From positions 45,741 to 109,740 of the forward strand of contig NZ_VOSS01000022.1 of NCBI RefSeq assembly GCF_007997035.1: DNA of 64,000 bases. Direction: 5' to 3'. Under the pieces are notes generated by a model that worked only from the letters and a program-made list of their open reading frames with translations, was not told the DNA's origin and searched no databases. The stretch is from Ralstonia sp. TCR112. Lineage in GTDB: Bacteria; Pseudomonadota; Gammaproteobacteria; Burkholderiales; Burkholderiaceae. Positions 35,800-42,890 of this stretch are shown here, one piece after another. How positions within the stretch are numbered: the stretch's first letter is position 1; every line of letters begins with the position of its first letter. Position numbers and translations under genes: made by a program.

Positions 35800-36339
35800 A
35801 TGACGGGCAAAGACATCGTGAGCTTGAACGACCCTCCACATACCCTCGCCACGGTTTCGATTTCCGTGCTTCTAGCGCTCGCGCTTCAATCTTGCGCTGT
35901 GCTCGAACACAGAACGCTAGAGGAGCAACTTGCCGGGGCATGGACGTATGTGTCAGTTGGCACCGTTCGCCCCGATGGCAGTCGTGCACCTATGTACGGG
36001 CCCAATCCCCAAGGGCTTGTCGTCTTTGATGGTCATGGTCACTACGCACTGGTGAACTCGCGCGCCGACCTGCCGAAGTACGAATCCAACGATCGCATGA
36101 AGGGCAGTGCGGAAGAGTATCGAGCCGTGGCCCAAGGCTCAATCGCTCACTTCGGCAGGTACGTCGTGAACGAAGCGGACAAAACCATCACCTTCCGCAT
36201 AGAGGCGAGCACATTCCCAAACTGGAATGGGGTCGAGCAGCGCAGGCCGTTTGCCCTGTCGGGAGATGAGTTGCGATGGACGACTCCAGCAGCATCCGCC
36301 GGCGGCTCGGGAGAGATTGTGCTGAAGCGAGCTAGATGA
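35800..36339 (+). CDS. lipocalin-like lipoprotein
   Basis: A protein of about 179 residues. A hydrophobic segment with a lipobox (SVLLALALQSC) near the N-terminus predicts lipid attachment at the Cys and export. The rest is a lipocalin-like (Lipocalin_5) domain: LEEQLAGAWTYVSVGTVRPD, NPQGLVVFDGHGHYALVNSR, VNEADKTITFRIEASTFPNW and a final GGSGEIVLKRAR. Members of this family are small beta-barrel-like proteins of unknown ligand. The start could be the ATG at 35800 or the GTG at 35818, the latter giving a shorter signal. It follows the membrane protein gene by 18 bases on the same strand. Confidence 0.6.
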   Translation: MTGKDIVSLNDPPHTLATVSISVLLALALQSCAVLEHRTLEEQLAGAWTYVSVGTVRPDGSRAPMYGPNPQGLVVFDGHGHYALVNSRADLPKYESNDRMKGSAEEYRAVAQGSIAHFGRYVVNEADKTITFRIEASTFPNWNGVEQRRPFALSGDELRWTTPAASAGGSGEIVLKRAR

Positions 36340-36445
36340 GTTTGGCGACCGCCACACGGATGCGTACGGGCGCCCAATGGGGGAACGACCAAAGCCGGAT
36401 ACGTCCTCGCTTGGCGACCTGCATCGTTTCAGCCTCGCGCAATAG

Positions 36446-36479
36446 CCTACACACCCGCCTCAATCAAATCCGAAATTTG
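36446..36479. repeat. imperfect direct repeat, copy 2 of 2
   Basis: The second copy of the 34-base segment at 34879, in the same orientation, inside the 326-bp gap between the lipocalin-like gene and hxlR. On the minus strand it encodes QASQQISDLIEAGV followed by TAG. An adjacent minus frame (LLLDREDP and so on) is open upstream but lacks a start. I see no intact gene in this gap. Confidence 0.65.
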
Positions 36480-36665
36480 TTGCGATGCTTGCGTTCTGTC
36501 GCTGCGCGACGGACCGGACGCGCCGTTTCGTGTTGGAGCGGATCTTCACGGTCCAGCAATAAAACAGATCGCACCAAGGGCGGCGGAGCCGGCTGGACTG
36601 TTTTGATTTCCGGCCAGCTGTAATTCAGATCCCATTCGTACCGTAGCGCTTAGCGGCGGCTGCAA

Positions 36666-37100
36666 TCACCGCGCTCGATGAATGACGCCTTGGGCTGGAG
36701 TCATCCCTGGTTCGGGCGCTTCGTCAAAGCGTCGATGTGCTTCGGCGATGGCGAATTGGTTGTCGTTTGCCCAATTCACAAGCGTCATCACGGGCCCTAA
36801 TAGCGTCCGGCCCAGTTCGGTGAGGTCGTAATCGACTCGCGGCGGGATGGTTGGATAGACGGTCCGGGTAACCAGTCCATCGCGCTCCATTCCGCGCAAC
36901 GTCAGCGTCAGCATGCGCTGAGAGATACCGTCAATGCCGCGCTTCAGCTCGTTGAAGCGCAGCGTTCCATTGGCCAGCGAGGCAATGATGTAGAGGCTCC
37001 ATTTGTCGCCGACGCGATCCAGTATTTCGCGGGTGGCTCGACAGCCCCCCGTAGTGGGGGCCGGCAGTTCTTCGGGCAAATCTGTGTGCCTCAGTGACAT
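36666..37100 (-). CDS. HxlR-family transcriptional regulator
   Basis: A 144-residue HxlR-type winged helix protein. GCRATREILDRVGDKWSLYI is the typical start, FNELKRGIDGISQRMLTLTL the recognition helix region, and VDYDLTELGRTLL the wing and helix 5. The first Cys (GCRAT) is the redox- or electrophile-sensing residue in many HxlR proteins such as HypR. It is divergent from an azoreductase remnant and an NAD(P)H-binding gene, and a perfect 10-bp dyad sits in the gap. It probably controls that operon and itself in response to quinones or electrophiles. Confidence 0.9.
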   Translation of the reverse strand: MSLRHTDLPEELPAPTTGGCRATREILDRVGDKWSLYIIASLANGTLRFNELKRGIDGISQRMLTLTLRGMERDGLVTRTVYPTIPPRVDYDLTELGRTLLGPVMTLVNWANDNQFAIAEAHRRFDEAPEPGMTPAQGVIHRAR

Positions 37101-37153
37101 GGGTGTGCCTTCTTGTGGAAGGCAGGTTGGAACCTTACCCTCCTTTGTATGGA

Positions 37154-37182
37154 TAGGTAACCAAGGTCTCAGTGGTTACCTA
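37154..37182. promoter_or_regulatory. inverted repeat TAGGTAACCA-N9-TGGTTACCTA, probable HxlR operator
   Basis: A perfect 10-bp inverted repeat with a 9-base spacer, midway between the HxlR gene (start 37100) and the azoreductase stub (start 37215). An AT-rich TATTTTATACC just downstream may be the -10 region. The spacing (19 bp between centres) suits binding of an HxlR dimer on one DNA face. Confidence 0.65.
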
Positions 37183-37214
37183 GTACCTATTTTATACCTT
37201 ACGCCGGAGCCATC

Positions 37215-37322
37215 ATGAGCAAGATCCTGCTGATCACATCCAGTCCGCGCGGGACTGAAAGCCTTTCCACCCGCTTCGCCTCGACTTCACGACCATGCCT
37301 TCGGATCGTCAGGGAGGAATGA
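37215..37322 (+). pseudogene. azoR: 5' stub of an FMN-dependent azoreductase gene
   Basis: ATG at 37215 opens MSKILLITSSPRGTESLSTR, the characteristic N-terminus of AzoR-type NADH:quinone/azo reductases (MSKIL-I-SSPRG). After residue 22 the homology ends and the frame runs to a TGA at 37320-37322 with unrelated residues. About 180 residues are missing, so it is a deletion remnant. The stub keeps the promoter-proximal position under the HxlR dyad, and its end holds the GGAGG ribosome-binding site of the next gene. Confidence 0.75.
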
Positions 37323-37323
37323 A

Positions 37324-37965
37324 ATGAAACTTGCCCTGTTCGGGGCCACCGGATCGACTGGACTGCACATCATCGAAGAAGCGTTGAAGCAGGGCTACGT
37401 CTTGTCGGTCTATACGCGCGATGCGAAGAAGCTCGCCGCGCTTGCCGGGAAAGTCGAAGTCGTTGTTGGTGATCTGCAAGACCGGGACGCCATTGCGAAA
37501 TGCATTCAGGGCGCTGACGCCGTCATCAGTGCCTTGGGCCCTAATAGTTTCAAGGTGCAAGGCGATCGCCCGGTCATGCATGGCCTATCCAACATCATGA
37601 CCGCGATGCGGCAATTTGGCGTGCGGCGCCTTCTGCAAGTATCCACGGCAAGCTATCGCGCCCCCCAGGATGGCTTTGCCCTCAGTTCGCTTGCGGGAGT
37701 GCTCTTCTTCAAGGTGATGGTTCGCAAGGCTTACGACGACATCCGAGCAACGGGCGAACTGATCGCCAATTCGGACCTGGATTGGACGCTGGTGCGGATT
37801 CCATTCCTTAAAGACGGCCCGGCGAACGGAAGAATCGACGTGGGCTGGTATGGAAGAACCAAGCTCGGATCAAAACTCTCGAGGGGTAATCTCGCGGAGT
37901 TCCTGGTTCAGCAGATCACTGACAAGAAATTCGTGCGGGCCGCACCTGGCATCGCGGATGGGTGA
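37324..37965 (+). CDS. NAD(P)H-binding protein (atypical SDR, NmrA/SDR_a5-like)
   Basis: A 213-residue Rossmann-fold protein. MKLALFGATGSTGLHIIEEA has the GxxGxxG cofactor loop, GDLQDRDAIAKCIQGADAVI the second strand block, then VRRLLQVSTASYRAP and WTLVRIPFLKDGP. The classical YxxxK active site is absent, as in flavin-reductase-like or NmrA-like atypical SDRs that bind NADPH and may act as reductases or redox sensors. It starts one base after the azoreductase stub, with AGGGAGGAATGAA as ribosome-binding region, and is probably expressed from the HxlR-controlled promoter. Confidence 0.82.
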   Translation: MKLALFGATGSTGLHIIEEALKQGYVLSVYTRDAKKLAALAGKVEVVVGDLQDRDAIAKCIQGADAVISALGPNSFKVQGDRPVMHGLSNIMTAMRQFGVRRLLQVSTASYRAPQDGFALSSLAGVLFFKVMVRKAYDDIRATGELIANSDLDWTLVRIPFLKDGPANGRIDVGWYGRTKLGSKLSRGNLAEFLVQQITDKKFVRAAPGIADG

Positions 37966-37995
37966 AGAGCGGCCTGCGGACAACGCTTCGGACAA

Positions 37996-38436
37996 TCAAA
38001 TGGCGAGCGGTGGGTGACAGCAAGAAGGTGCTGCCTGTCGGTGTGTGTAATACGGCCGCAGCTTGTCCTCAAGAATCGCGTCTGACGCATCGAGGCTGCG
38101 CGGCTCAGGGTTCAGCCACGCATCAATGTTCTCCGGCTTGATCGGCACCGGACAGCGGTCGTGCCCGGCCTCGGCAATCTCCAGCGGCGGATCGTCGGTG
38201 CCGTCTGGCTGGGCAACGTATTCATAGAACGCGTCGACCAGGACTAGGCCATGCGTATAGCCGTACTGGCCTTTCCAAAATCTGCACAGGTTGTTGCGGC
38301 GGGCGCAGTCGGTGCCGGGATATTTCTCGTCGTAGAACGCGGGCTTGCCGGAAGGGCGGCAGTGGTAGCGCATCGGTTTGACGACGCGCCGGCCGCTCTC
38401 CATGACATTCACGGGCGCGTACCCGCGACCCGGACG
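37996..38436 (-). pseudogene. decayed SOS-response-associated peptidase (SRAP/YedK-like)
   Basis: Recognisable SRAP sequence runs from RPGRGYAPVN through RRVVKPMRYHCRPSGKPAFY, NLCRFWKGQYGYTHGLVLVD with AFYEY, and AGHDRCPVPIKPENIDAWLN. The N-terminal 60 or so residues with the catalytic Cys2, which crosslinks to abasic sites in single-stranded DNA, are missing, and the frame instead runs into the tRNA-Pro region. About 60 residues between AFYEYV and the AGHDR block are deleted, and the conserved Asn of the NARRDNL motif reads Cys. It should be inactive. Confidence 0.75.
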
Positions 38437-38493
38437 AGCGCGGTGCGGGTGTGGACTAGCGGATTTGCGGTAGGGGCGACGGATCAACGGACC

Positions 38494-38520
38494 CGAATAT
38501 TGGACACTGTCAAATATTCG
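38494..38520. repeat. 8-bp inverted repeat CGAATATT-N11-AATATTCG
   Basis: An AT-rich inverted repeat in an otherwise GC-rich stretch between the SRAP remnant and tRNA-Pro. It may be a regulatory dyad, or the end of a lost mobile element; nothing else in the sequence decides between these. Confidence 0.4.
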
Positions 38521-38550
38521 CCCCCCCAACTGCGCTGCGCGGAGAAATAG

Positions 38551-38586
38551 AAAAGCCAGTGTAATCGCTTGATTACACTGGCTTTT
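38551..38586 (-). terminator. intrinsic terminator of tRNA-Pro
   Basis: A 16-bp perfect stem (AAAAGCCAGTGTAATC at 38551-38566 and its complement at 38571-38586) with a 4-base loop. On the minus strand it follows the tRNA-Pro 3' end by 3 bases and ends in four T. Both strands could use it. Confidence 0.9.
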
Positions 38587-38587
38587 G

Positions 38588-38666
<79 letters not shown>

Positions 38667-38773
38667 AAGCAGGAAAGTATAACAGAGGCATGGCGGCGAT
38701 GACTAGTGGTTCGCTCGCGGTTCGATCAAGCGCCATGTGGGCGTGTTGTCCCCGGCTGCGGTAGAGAAATTCC

Positions 38774-38804
38774 TTGCGCTAGAGTGCGCTCTAGCGCCTG
38801 TAAT
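38774..38804 (+). promoter_or_regulatory. MerR-type promoter with 19-bp spacer and 9-bp dyad
   Basis: TTGCGC (38774-38779) and TGTAAT (38799-38804) are 19 bp apart, the over-long spacing activated by MerR proteins. Between them GCGCTAGAG (38776-38784) and CTCTAGCGC (38789-38797) form a perfect dyad with a 4-base centre. It lies 26 bases before the NTF2-like gene, whose next gene is a MerR regulator, so autoregulation is very likely. Confidence 0.8.
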
Positions 38805-38830
38805 CGGAGCGTTCACACTAGGAGACTCCC

Positions 38831-39256
38831 ATGAACGCGCTCGAGAACAAGCAGATCCTGCAGGCCGCTTTTGCCGAACTGGCTGTCAGCAACGCGAAGC
38901 CTTTTGTTGAACTCATGGCGGACGATTTCTGCTGGGTGTGCACCGGTACGACGCTGTGGTCGCGGCGCTATGCAGGCAGGCAGACGGTGCTCGATGAGCT
39001 GTTCGCTCCGCTGCGCGCGAAGCTTGGGCGCATCACGACGGTTGCCAACCACTTCACAGCCGAGGGCGATACCGTGGTGGTGGAAGCGCAAGGTCGCAAT
39101 ATGACGCGCGATGGCATGTCCTATAACAATCAATACTGTTTTGTCATCCACATGCACGAGGGCAAGATGCACGAGCTGATCGAGTACTTCGACACCGACC
39201 TCGTCAACCGGGCGCTCGGCGATCCGGCCGACATCTCGGTCGAGTCCCATGGCTGA
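38831..39256 (+). CDS. SnoaL/NTF2-like protein
   Basis: A 141-residue alpha+beta cone-fold protein of the SnoaL/ketosteroid-isomerase-like superfamily. NKQILQAAFAELAVSNAKPF is the N-terminal helix, MADDFCWVCTGTT and QGRNMTRDGMSYNNQYCFVI the sheet, and EGKMHELIEYFDTDLV the family ending. Its function (enzyme or ligand binding) cannot be told from sequence. It follows the MerR-type promoter directly and overlaps the MerR gene by 8 bases, so it is probably the induced target of that regulator. Confidence 0.85.
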   Translation: MNALENKQILQAAFAELAVSNAKPFVELMADDFCWVCTGTTLWSRRYAGRQTVLDELFAPLRAKLGRITTVANHFTAEGDTVVVEAQGRNMTRDGMSYNNQYCFVIHMHEGKMHELIEYFDTDLVNRALGDPADISVESHG

Positions 39257-39704
39257 GCGCGATCCGGCTCGTTTGCTGATCGGTGCATTGGCCGAACGTA
39301 CGGGCCGCAGCATTCACACGATTCGCTGGTACGAGGCGCAGGGTTTGATTCCTGGCGTTGCGCGTGATGCGACCGGCCGACGGGTCTACACCGAGCAGCA
39401 TGTCAACTGGCTCGAATTGATGGAGCGGCTGCGCAACACGGGGATGTCCGTCGCACAGATGCGCGAATACACGGCCCTGGTGTGCGAGGGTCGCAGCACC
39501 TTGAGGGCTCGGCACACGCTGCTGGTTGCGCACCGTGCACAGGTGACGGAAACGATGGCCGAGTGGGCGCGCTCGCTCGCGCTGATCGACGGCAAGATCG
39601 ATTTCTACGGCGAATGGCTCGCGACGGGAACGCGTCCGGCGCGCGAGCCCCGCTTCGCCGAAAGCGCTGCGACAACGCGCGCTCCTCGCAAGGCTAAGCG
39701 TTAA
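39249..39704 (+). CDS. MerR-family transcriptional regulator
   Basis: A 151-residue MerR protein. The winged helix reads LAERTGRSIHTIRWYEAQGL followed by IPGVARDATGRRVYTEQHVN. A dimerisation helix (RHTLLVAHRAQVTETMAEWA) and a basic C-terminal tail follow. There is no metal-site cysteine set, so it belongs to the organic-ligand or drug-responsive side of the family (TipA/BmrR-like). It overlaps the SnoaL-like gene by 8 bases and should bind the dyad at 38776-38797. Confidence 0.9.
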   Translation: MAERDPARLLIGALAERTGRSIHTIRWYEAQGLIPGVARDATGRRVYTEQHVNWLELMERLRNTGMSVAQMREYTALVCEGRSTLRARHTLLVAHRAQVTETMAEWARSLALIDGKIDFYGEWLATGTRPAREPRFAESAATTRAPRKAKR

Positions 39705-39717
39705 CGATGTCGGAGCA

Positions 39718-40632
39718 TCAACCCGTCGCCCGCCGATACCGTGCCGGCGTCATCCCGAGTTGCTGCTTGAACGCCTTGCCGAACGCCGCCTCGGATTGAT
39801 AGCCGACACGCGCGCCAATCTCGCCCGCGCTGAGCCGCGTATGAACCAACGCGTCGCAGGCGAGCGTCATGCGCACGCGCGTGAGAAAGTCCCACACCGT
39901 CATGTCGGCACGCGCCTTGAAGTGTCGTGCGTAGGTGGCGCGTGACATGGCCGCCAGATCGGCGAGGGTGTCGATGGTCCATGCTCGTTCGGGCGCGCTG
40001 AGCATCGCTTGTACGGAAGTGCCGAGGCGCGCGTCTGACAGCAGCGTCAACGTGCCGGGGCTCGCGTTTTCTCGCTGACCATAGACGCGCAGTGCCATCG
40101 TCAGCAACGCCTGGCTCAGCGACGTGACGATCGCCAGCGCGCCAGGTGCGCGCGTTTCGGCTTCGTCGCGCATCAGCCCAATGAGCGCCTGCAGCGCGGG
40201 ATACGACGCGCTGTCACTCAATGACACGTGCAGCGGATCGGGCAGCGTACGGACCAACAACGTGGTCGAGCCGTGCTCGTGGACAAAGCGGCCGCAAAGC
40301 AAGTCGACGTCAGCCGCGCCCCGACCGGTTTTGCGAAGCGGAAGCATCCCATCGTGCGATGTGCGCGGTTTCCGGACGGGGACGTCGGCCGCACCGGGGT
40401 CGTGAATCGTGTGGGCCTCGCCGCGCGGGAACAGGATGAAATCGCCTTGGCGCAGCGCGAGCGTGCGGCCGCCAGTGTCGACGAGGCATCTGCCCGAAAG
40501 CACCAGATGGAACAGTACCTGGCCATTCGGCTCCGGATCGTGCGGGATCGAGAACGGACCTTGGAACAGACAGCGCAAATCGAGGCTGGCCTGCGGGCGT
40601 GTGAGCTGAATGAATTGACTGAGCGCGTCCAT
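39718..40632 (-). CDS. AraC-family transcriptional regulator
   Basis: A 304-residue AraC protein. The N-terminal cupin (Cupin_6) sensing domain includes HLVLSGRCLVDTGGRTLALR and GDFILFPRGEAHTI. The C-terminal domain has two helix-turn-helix motifs: WTIDTLADLAAMSRATYARH and IGARVGYQSEAAFGKAFKQQ, ending GMTPARYRR. It is divergent from the AhpD-like gene, the typical target for this subgroup, and probably activates it. The ATG at 40632 was preferred over an upstream TTG at 40665. Confidence 0.9.
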   Translation of the reverse strand: MDALSQFIQLTRPQASLDLRCLFQGPFSIPHDPEPNGQVLFHLVLSGRCLVDTGGRTLALRQGDFILFPRGEAHTIHDPGAADVPVRKPRTSHDGMLPLRKTGRGAADVDLLCGRFVHEHGSTTLLVRTLPDPLHVSLSDSASYPALQALIGLMRDEAETRAPGALAIVTSLSQALLTMALRVYGQRENASPGTLTLLSDARLGTSVQAMLSAPERAWTIDTLADLAAMSRATYARHFKARADMTVWDFLTRVRMTLACDALVHTRLSAGEIGARVGYQSEAAFGKAFKQQLGMTPARYRRATG

Positions 40633-40747
40633 TGAGACGATTTCGACAGAAATTGCGTTGGTCAAGTATTCAACGGATCACGCATCCAGACAATACTCTT
40701 TCCAACGGCGCCGGCATCGGGTCAGCGCCACACCACCGGAGCACATC

Positions 40748-41083
40748 ATGCTGAACTGGGTCGAGTATCGGAAGGAATTGCTGGGTCGCATTGGCGAGAT
40801 CGGTCGGATCACGCCGGATACCGTCAAGGGCTACAAGACGCTGTCGGCTGCCACGACGGGTAGCCTTGACGCGAAGACGCGTGAGCTGATTGCGCTGGCC
40901 GTGGCGGTGACCGCGCGTTGCGATGGCTGTATCACCGTGCACACCGCCGAGGCGATCAAGCATGGGGCAACGCATGAGGAGATTGCAGATGCGCTGAGCG
41001 TGGCGATTTCGCTCAATGCCGGGGCGGCCTTGGTGTATTCGGCGCGCGTGATGGATGCGGTGCAGGCCTACGAGACGACCTGA
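40748..41083 (+). CDS. carboxymuconolactone decarboxylase / AhpD-like protein
   Basis: A 111-residue single-domain CMD protein. The AhpD-type motif is RCDGCITVH (Cys58, Cys61, His65), a CxxC disulfide pair with proton-relay His, as in alkylhydroperoxidase proteins. SLDAKTRELIALAVAVTARC and ADALSVAISLNAGAALVY complete the fold. It probably reduces peroxides or acts in a small redox pathway. The ATG at 40748 follows CCGGAG. The gene is divergent from the AraC regulator. Confidence 0.88.
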   Translation: MLNWVEYRKELLGRIGEIGRITPDTVKGYKTLSAATTGSLDAKTRELIALAVAVTARCDGCITVHTAEAIKHGATHEEIADALSVAISLNAGAALVYSARVMDAVQAYETT

Positions 41084-41092
41084 CCGCGCCAC

Positions 41093-42031
41093 CTACCGTG
41101 CGATCCGCAGACGGCACGTTGCCTGTCGGGTCCCGCCTGGAGCGAGCAGATGCAGGCCTTCGCCGTGGTGGATCGCATTCGGCAGACCCATCCACGGTTC
41201 GACACAGTAGAAGTCCGACGTGGCGTTTTCCGTCCACGTGGTGATGGCGTGCCAGGGCACCGGCGCGCCGTCGACTTCGAAACGAATGCGGCGGCCGAGC
41301 GGTGCTTCCGGGTGCGGCGGAATGACCAGCGTTGCAGCACCGGCGTCATCGAGCAGGTGATAGCGGTCTTGCAGCGCCGGGTCGTCGAGCTGATAGGTCC
41401 TGCGGCCTGGCTCGGGTCTGTCGAGACTGCCATCGGGCAGTTGGCGTGACAGCCGTGCCGTCGGCATCAACAGTTCGGTCGCGCCGCGCAATGCATGCGG
41501 CAGCGCCAGGTAGAAATGATGACCCGCGTAGAACGGCATCGGCGCATGCGCGTCGCCTTCGTCAAGATGCTTGACCGAGAAGGTCGCCTCCAGCCCGTCG
41601 TCAATCAGCCGGTACGTCACGCGAAACTCGAAGGCGAACGGATAGCCTTGACGCGTCTCGGGACTGTCGCGCAGCAGCAGGACGATGTGCGCCTCGCTCG
41701 CGTCTTCCACCTCGAACGGCATGTCGCGGGCGAAGCCGTGTTGCGGCAGGGCGTGAAGCTGCCCGCGCGCATCGCGCCAGCGACCGACTTCACCTTCGAC
41801 GAAATGCCGGCCGATGAAGGGAAACAGCAGCGGATTGCCGCCGCGGACCTTCGCTGGATTGGACCAATCGGCCGGCTCCGGCCAAAAGAGAATGTCTTCG
41901 CCACGATGGCGCCAACGCACCAGTCGGCCGCCGGCTTCGGGCGCGAGCAGCAGCATGGAGCCATCAGCGTGAGGCTCGCCGATACGGATCAGTGTGCGGT
42001 CCTGGAAGCGGGCGGTGGGCAGGTCGTGCAT
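41093..42031 (-). CDS. aldose 1-epimerase (galactose mutarotase family)
   Basis: A 312-residue galactose-mutarotase-fold protein. GGNPLLFPFIGRHFVEGEVG, LPQHGFARDMPFEVE (with the catalytic His region) and MPFYAGHHFYLALPHAL (second conserved His) are its blocks. CVEPWMGLPNAIHHGEGLHL near the end contains the catalytic glutamate. It would interconvert alpha and beta anomers of a hexose or act on a hexose 6-phosphate (YeaD-like). The frame is open upstream to 42253, but that part is antisense to a small gene, so the ATG at 42031 is used. Confidence 0.85.
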   Translation of the reverse strand: MHDLPTARFQDRTLIRIGEPHADGSMLLLAPEAGGRLVRWRHRGEDILFWPEPADWSNPAKVRGGNPLLFPFIGRHFVEGEVGRWRDARGQLHALPQHGFARDMPFEVEDASEAHIVLLLRDSPETRQGYPFAFEFRVTYRLIDDGLEATFSVKHLDEGDAHAPMPFYAGHHFYLALPHALRGATELLMPTARLSRQLPDGSLDRPEPGRRTYQLDDPALQDRYHLLDDAGAATLVIPPHPEAPLGRRIRFEVDGAPVPWHAITTWTENATSDFYCVEPWMGLPNAIHHGEGLHLLAPGGTRQATCRLRIAR

Positions 42032-42104
42032 GGGCTGGGGGGGTGACTTGTTGGCATGGGAATCGCGTACTAGATTGTCAATGCGTTTTGCCTTGAGGGA
42101 AACC

Positions 42105-42239
42105 ATGTCTGTCAATTGCGTGCTGCCCGCACATACCGTTCCGCCACCCGACGAGCCTTCGCCGCCGGGAATTCCGCCCGATCTGCCTTCGCCCGATGAG
42201 CCGCCGCCGGTCGAGCCGCCGGAGCTGTCGGGGAAGTAA
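42105..42239 (+). CDS. small proline-rich protein
   Basis: A 44-residue ORF with a TTGAGGGA ribosome-binding site 5 bases before the ATG. It begins MSVNCVLPAHTV and continues as proline-rich segments PPPDEPSPP, PSPDEPPPVEPPE, ending LSGK. It resembles the protein at 5480-5677 in PPPDEP-type repeats and size. It has no signal peptide or membrane helix. Family not recognised. The good start context supports a real gene. Confidence 0.5.
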   Translation: MSVNCVLPAHTVPPPDEPSPPGIPPDLPSPDEPPPVEPPELSGK

Positions 42240-42342
42240 TCTACTGTTACCAATCGTCACAGCTTTGCGTGAAGCGGTTCGTAAGATAAGCGCCAGTTCT
42301 CGCGCGACTGCGCGTTTCTACAACGACAATACGAGCCCAATC

Positions 42343-42720
42343 ATGTCGATTCTTCCGCGTCTGACCCTGTGCGCTGTACTGGCGGCCTCCGTGGCCGGCT
42401 GTGTCGTGGCACCGCCCCAGCCCACGCGTACGGTGGTGGTGCGTGAGCCGGTGCCGGTCGCGGTGCCTGCGCCTGTGGACCCGCGCGCCCGCTTTGATCA
42501 AGTGCAGGGCCGTCTCGCCGAAGAATTCCACCGTATCGACGTTCGCCAATCGCAGGGCTACATCGATCCGTATCGCGCGGATGGCCTGCGCGACCGCCTG
42601 CGCCGCATCCGCCAGGAAGCCAACGACATGGCCAGCCAGCATCGCGGCGGCTTGTCCGGGGACGAGCAGCGCGCCCTGAACGACGAACTCGGCGCCGTGG
42701 CGCACGATATCGGCCGCTAA
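42343..42720 (+). CDS. small lipoprotein
   Basis: A 125-residue protein. MSILPRLTLCAVLAASVAGC is a lipoprotein signal with the lipobox VAGC, so the mature protein starts at Cys20. A proline/valine-rich linker (PTRTVVVREPVPVAV) is followed by a mostly helical charged region (RFDQVQGRLAEEFHRIDVRQ and RRIRQEANDMASQHRGG). It is probably outer-membrane anchored. No named family is recognised. dinB follows 170 bases downstream. Confidence 0.75.
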   Translation: MSILPRLTLCAVLAASVAGCVVAPPQPTRTVVVREPVPVAVPAPVDPRARFDQVQGRLAEEFHRIDVRQSQGYIDPYRADGLRDRLRRIRQEANDMASQHRGGLSGDEQRALNDELGAVAHDIGR

Positions 42721-42890
42721 GCCGCTTTCCCGATCCCTTCATCCGCCGATGTTGCGCCGCAATATCGGCGAAATGCATTGTTGCGCCGCGTTGCGTGCGC
42801 AGCCCGCGGAAGCTGATACGCTTGCGTTCCTCCTGAACGAGCAAGCCCGACGCCGCTGCTGCTTCCCGCAGCCAGTTCTGGCCTTGTGCC

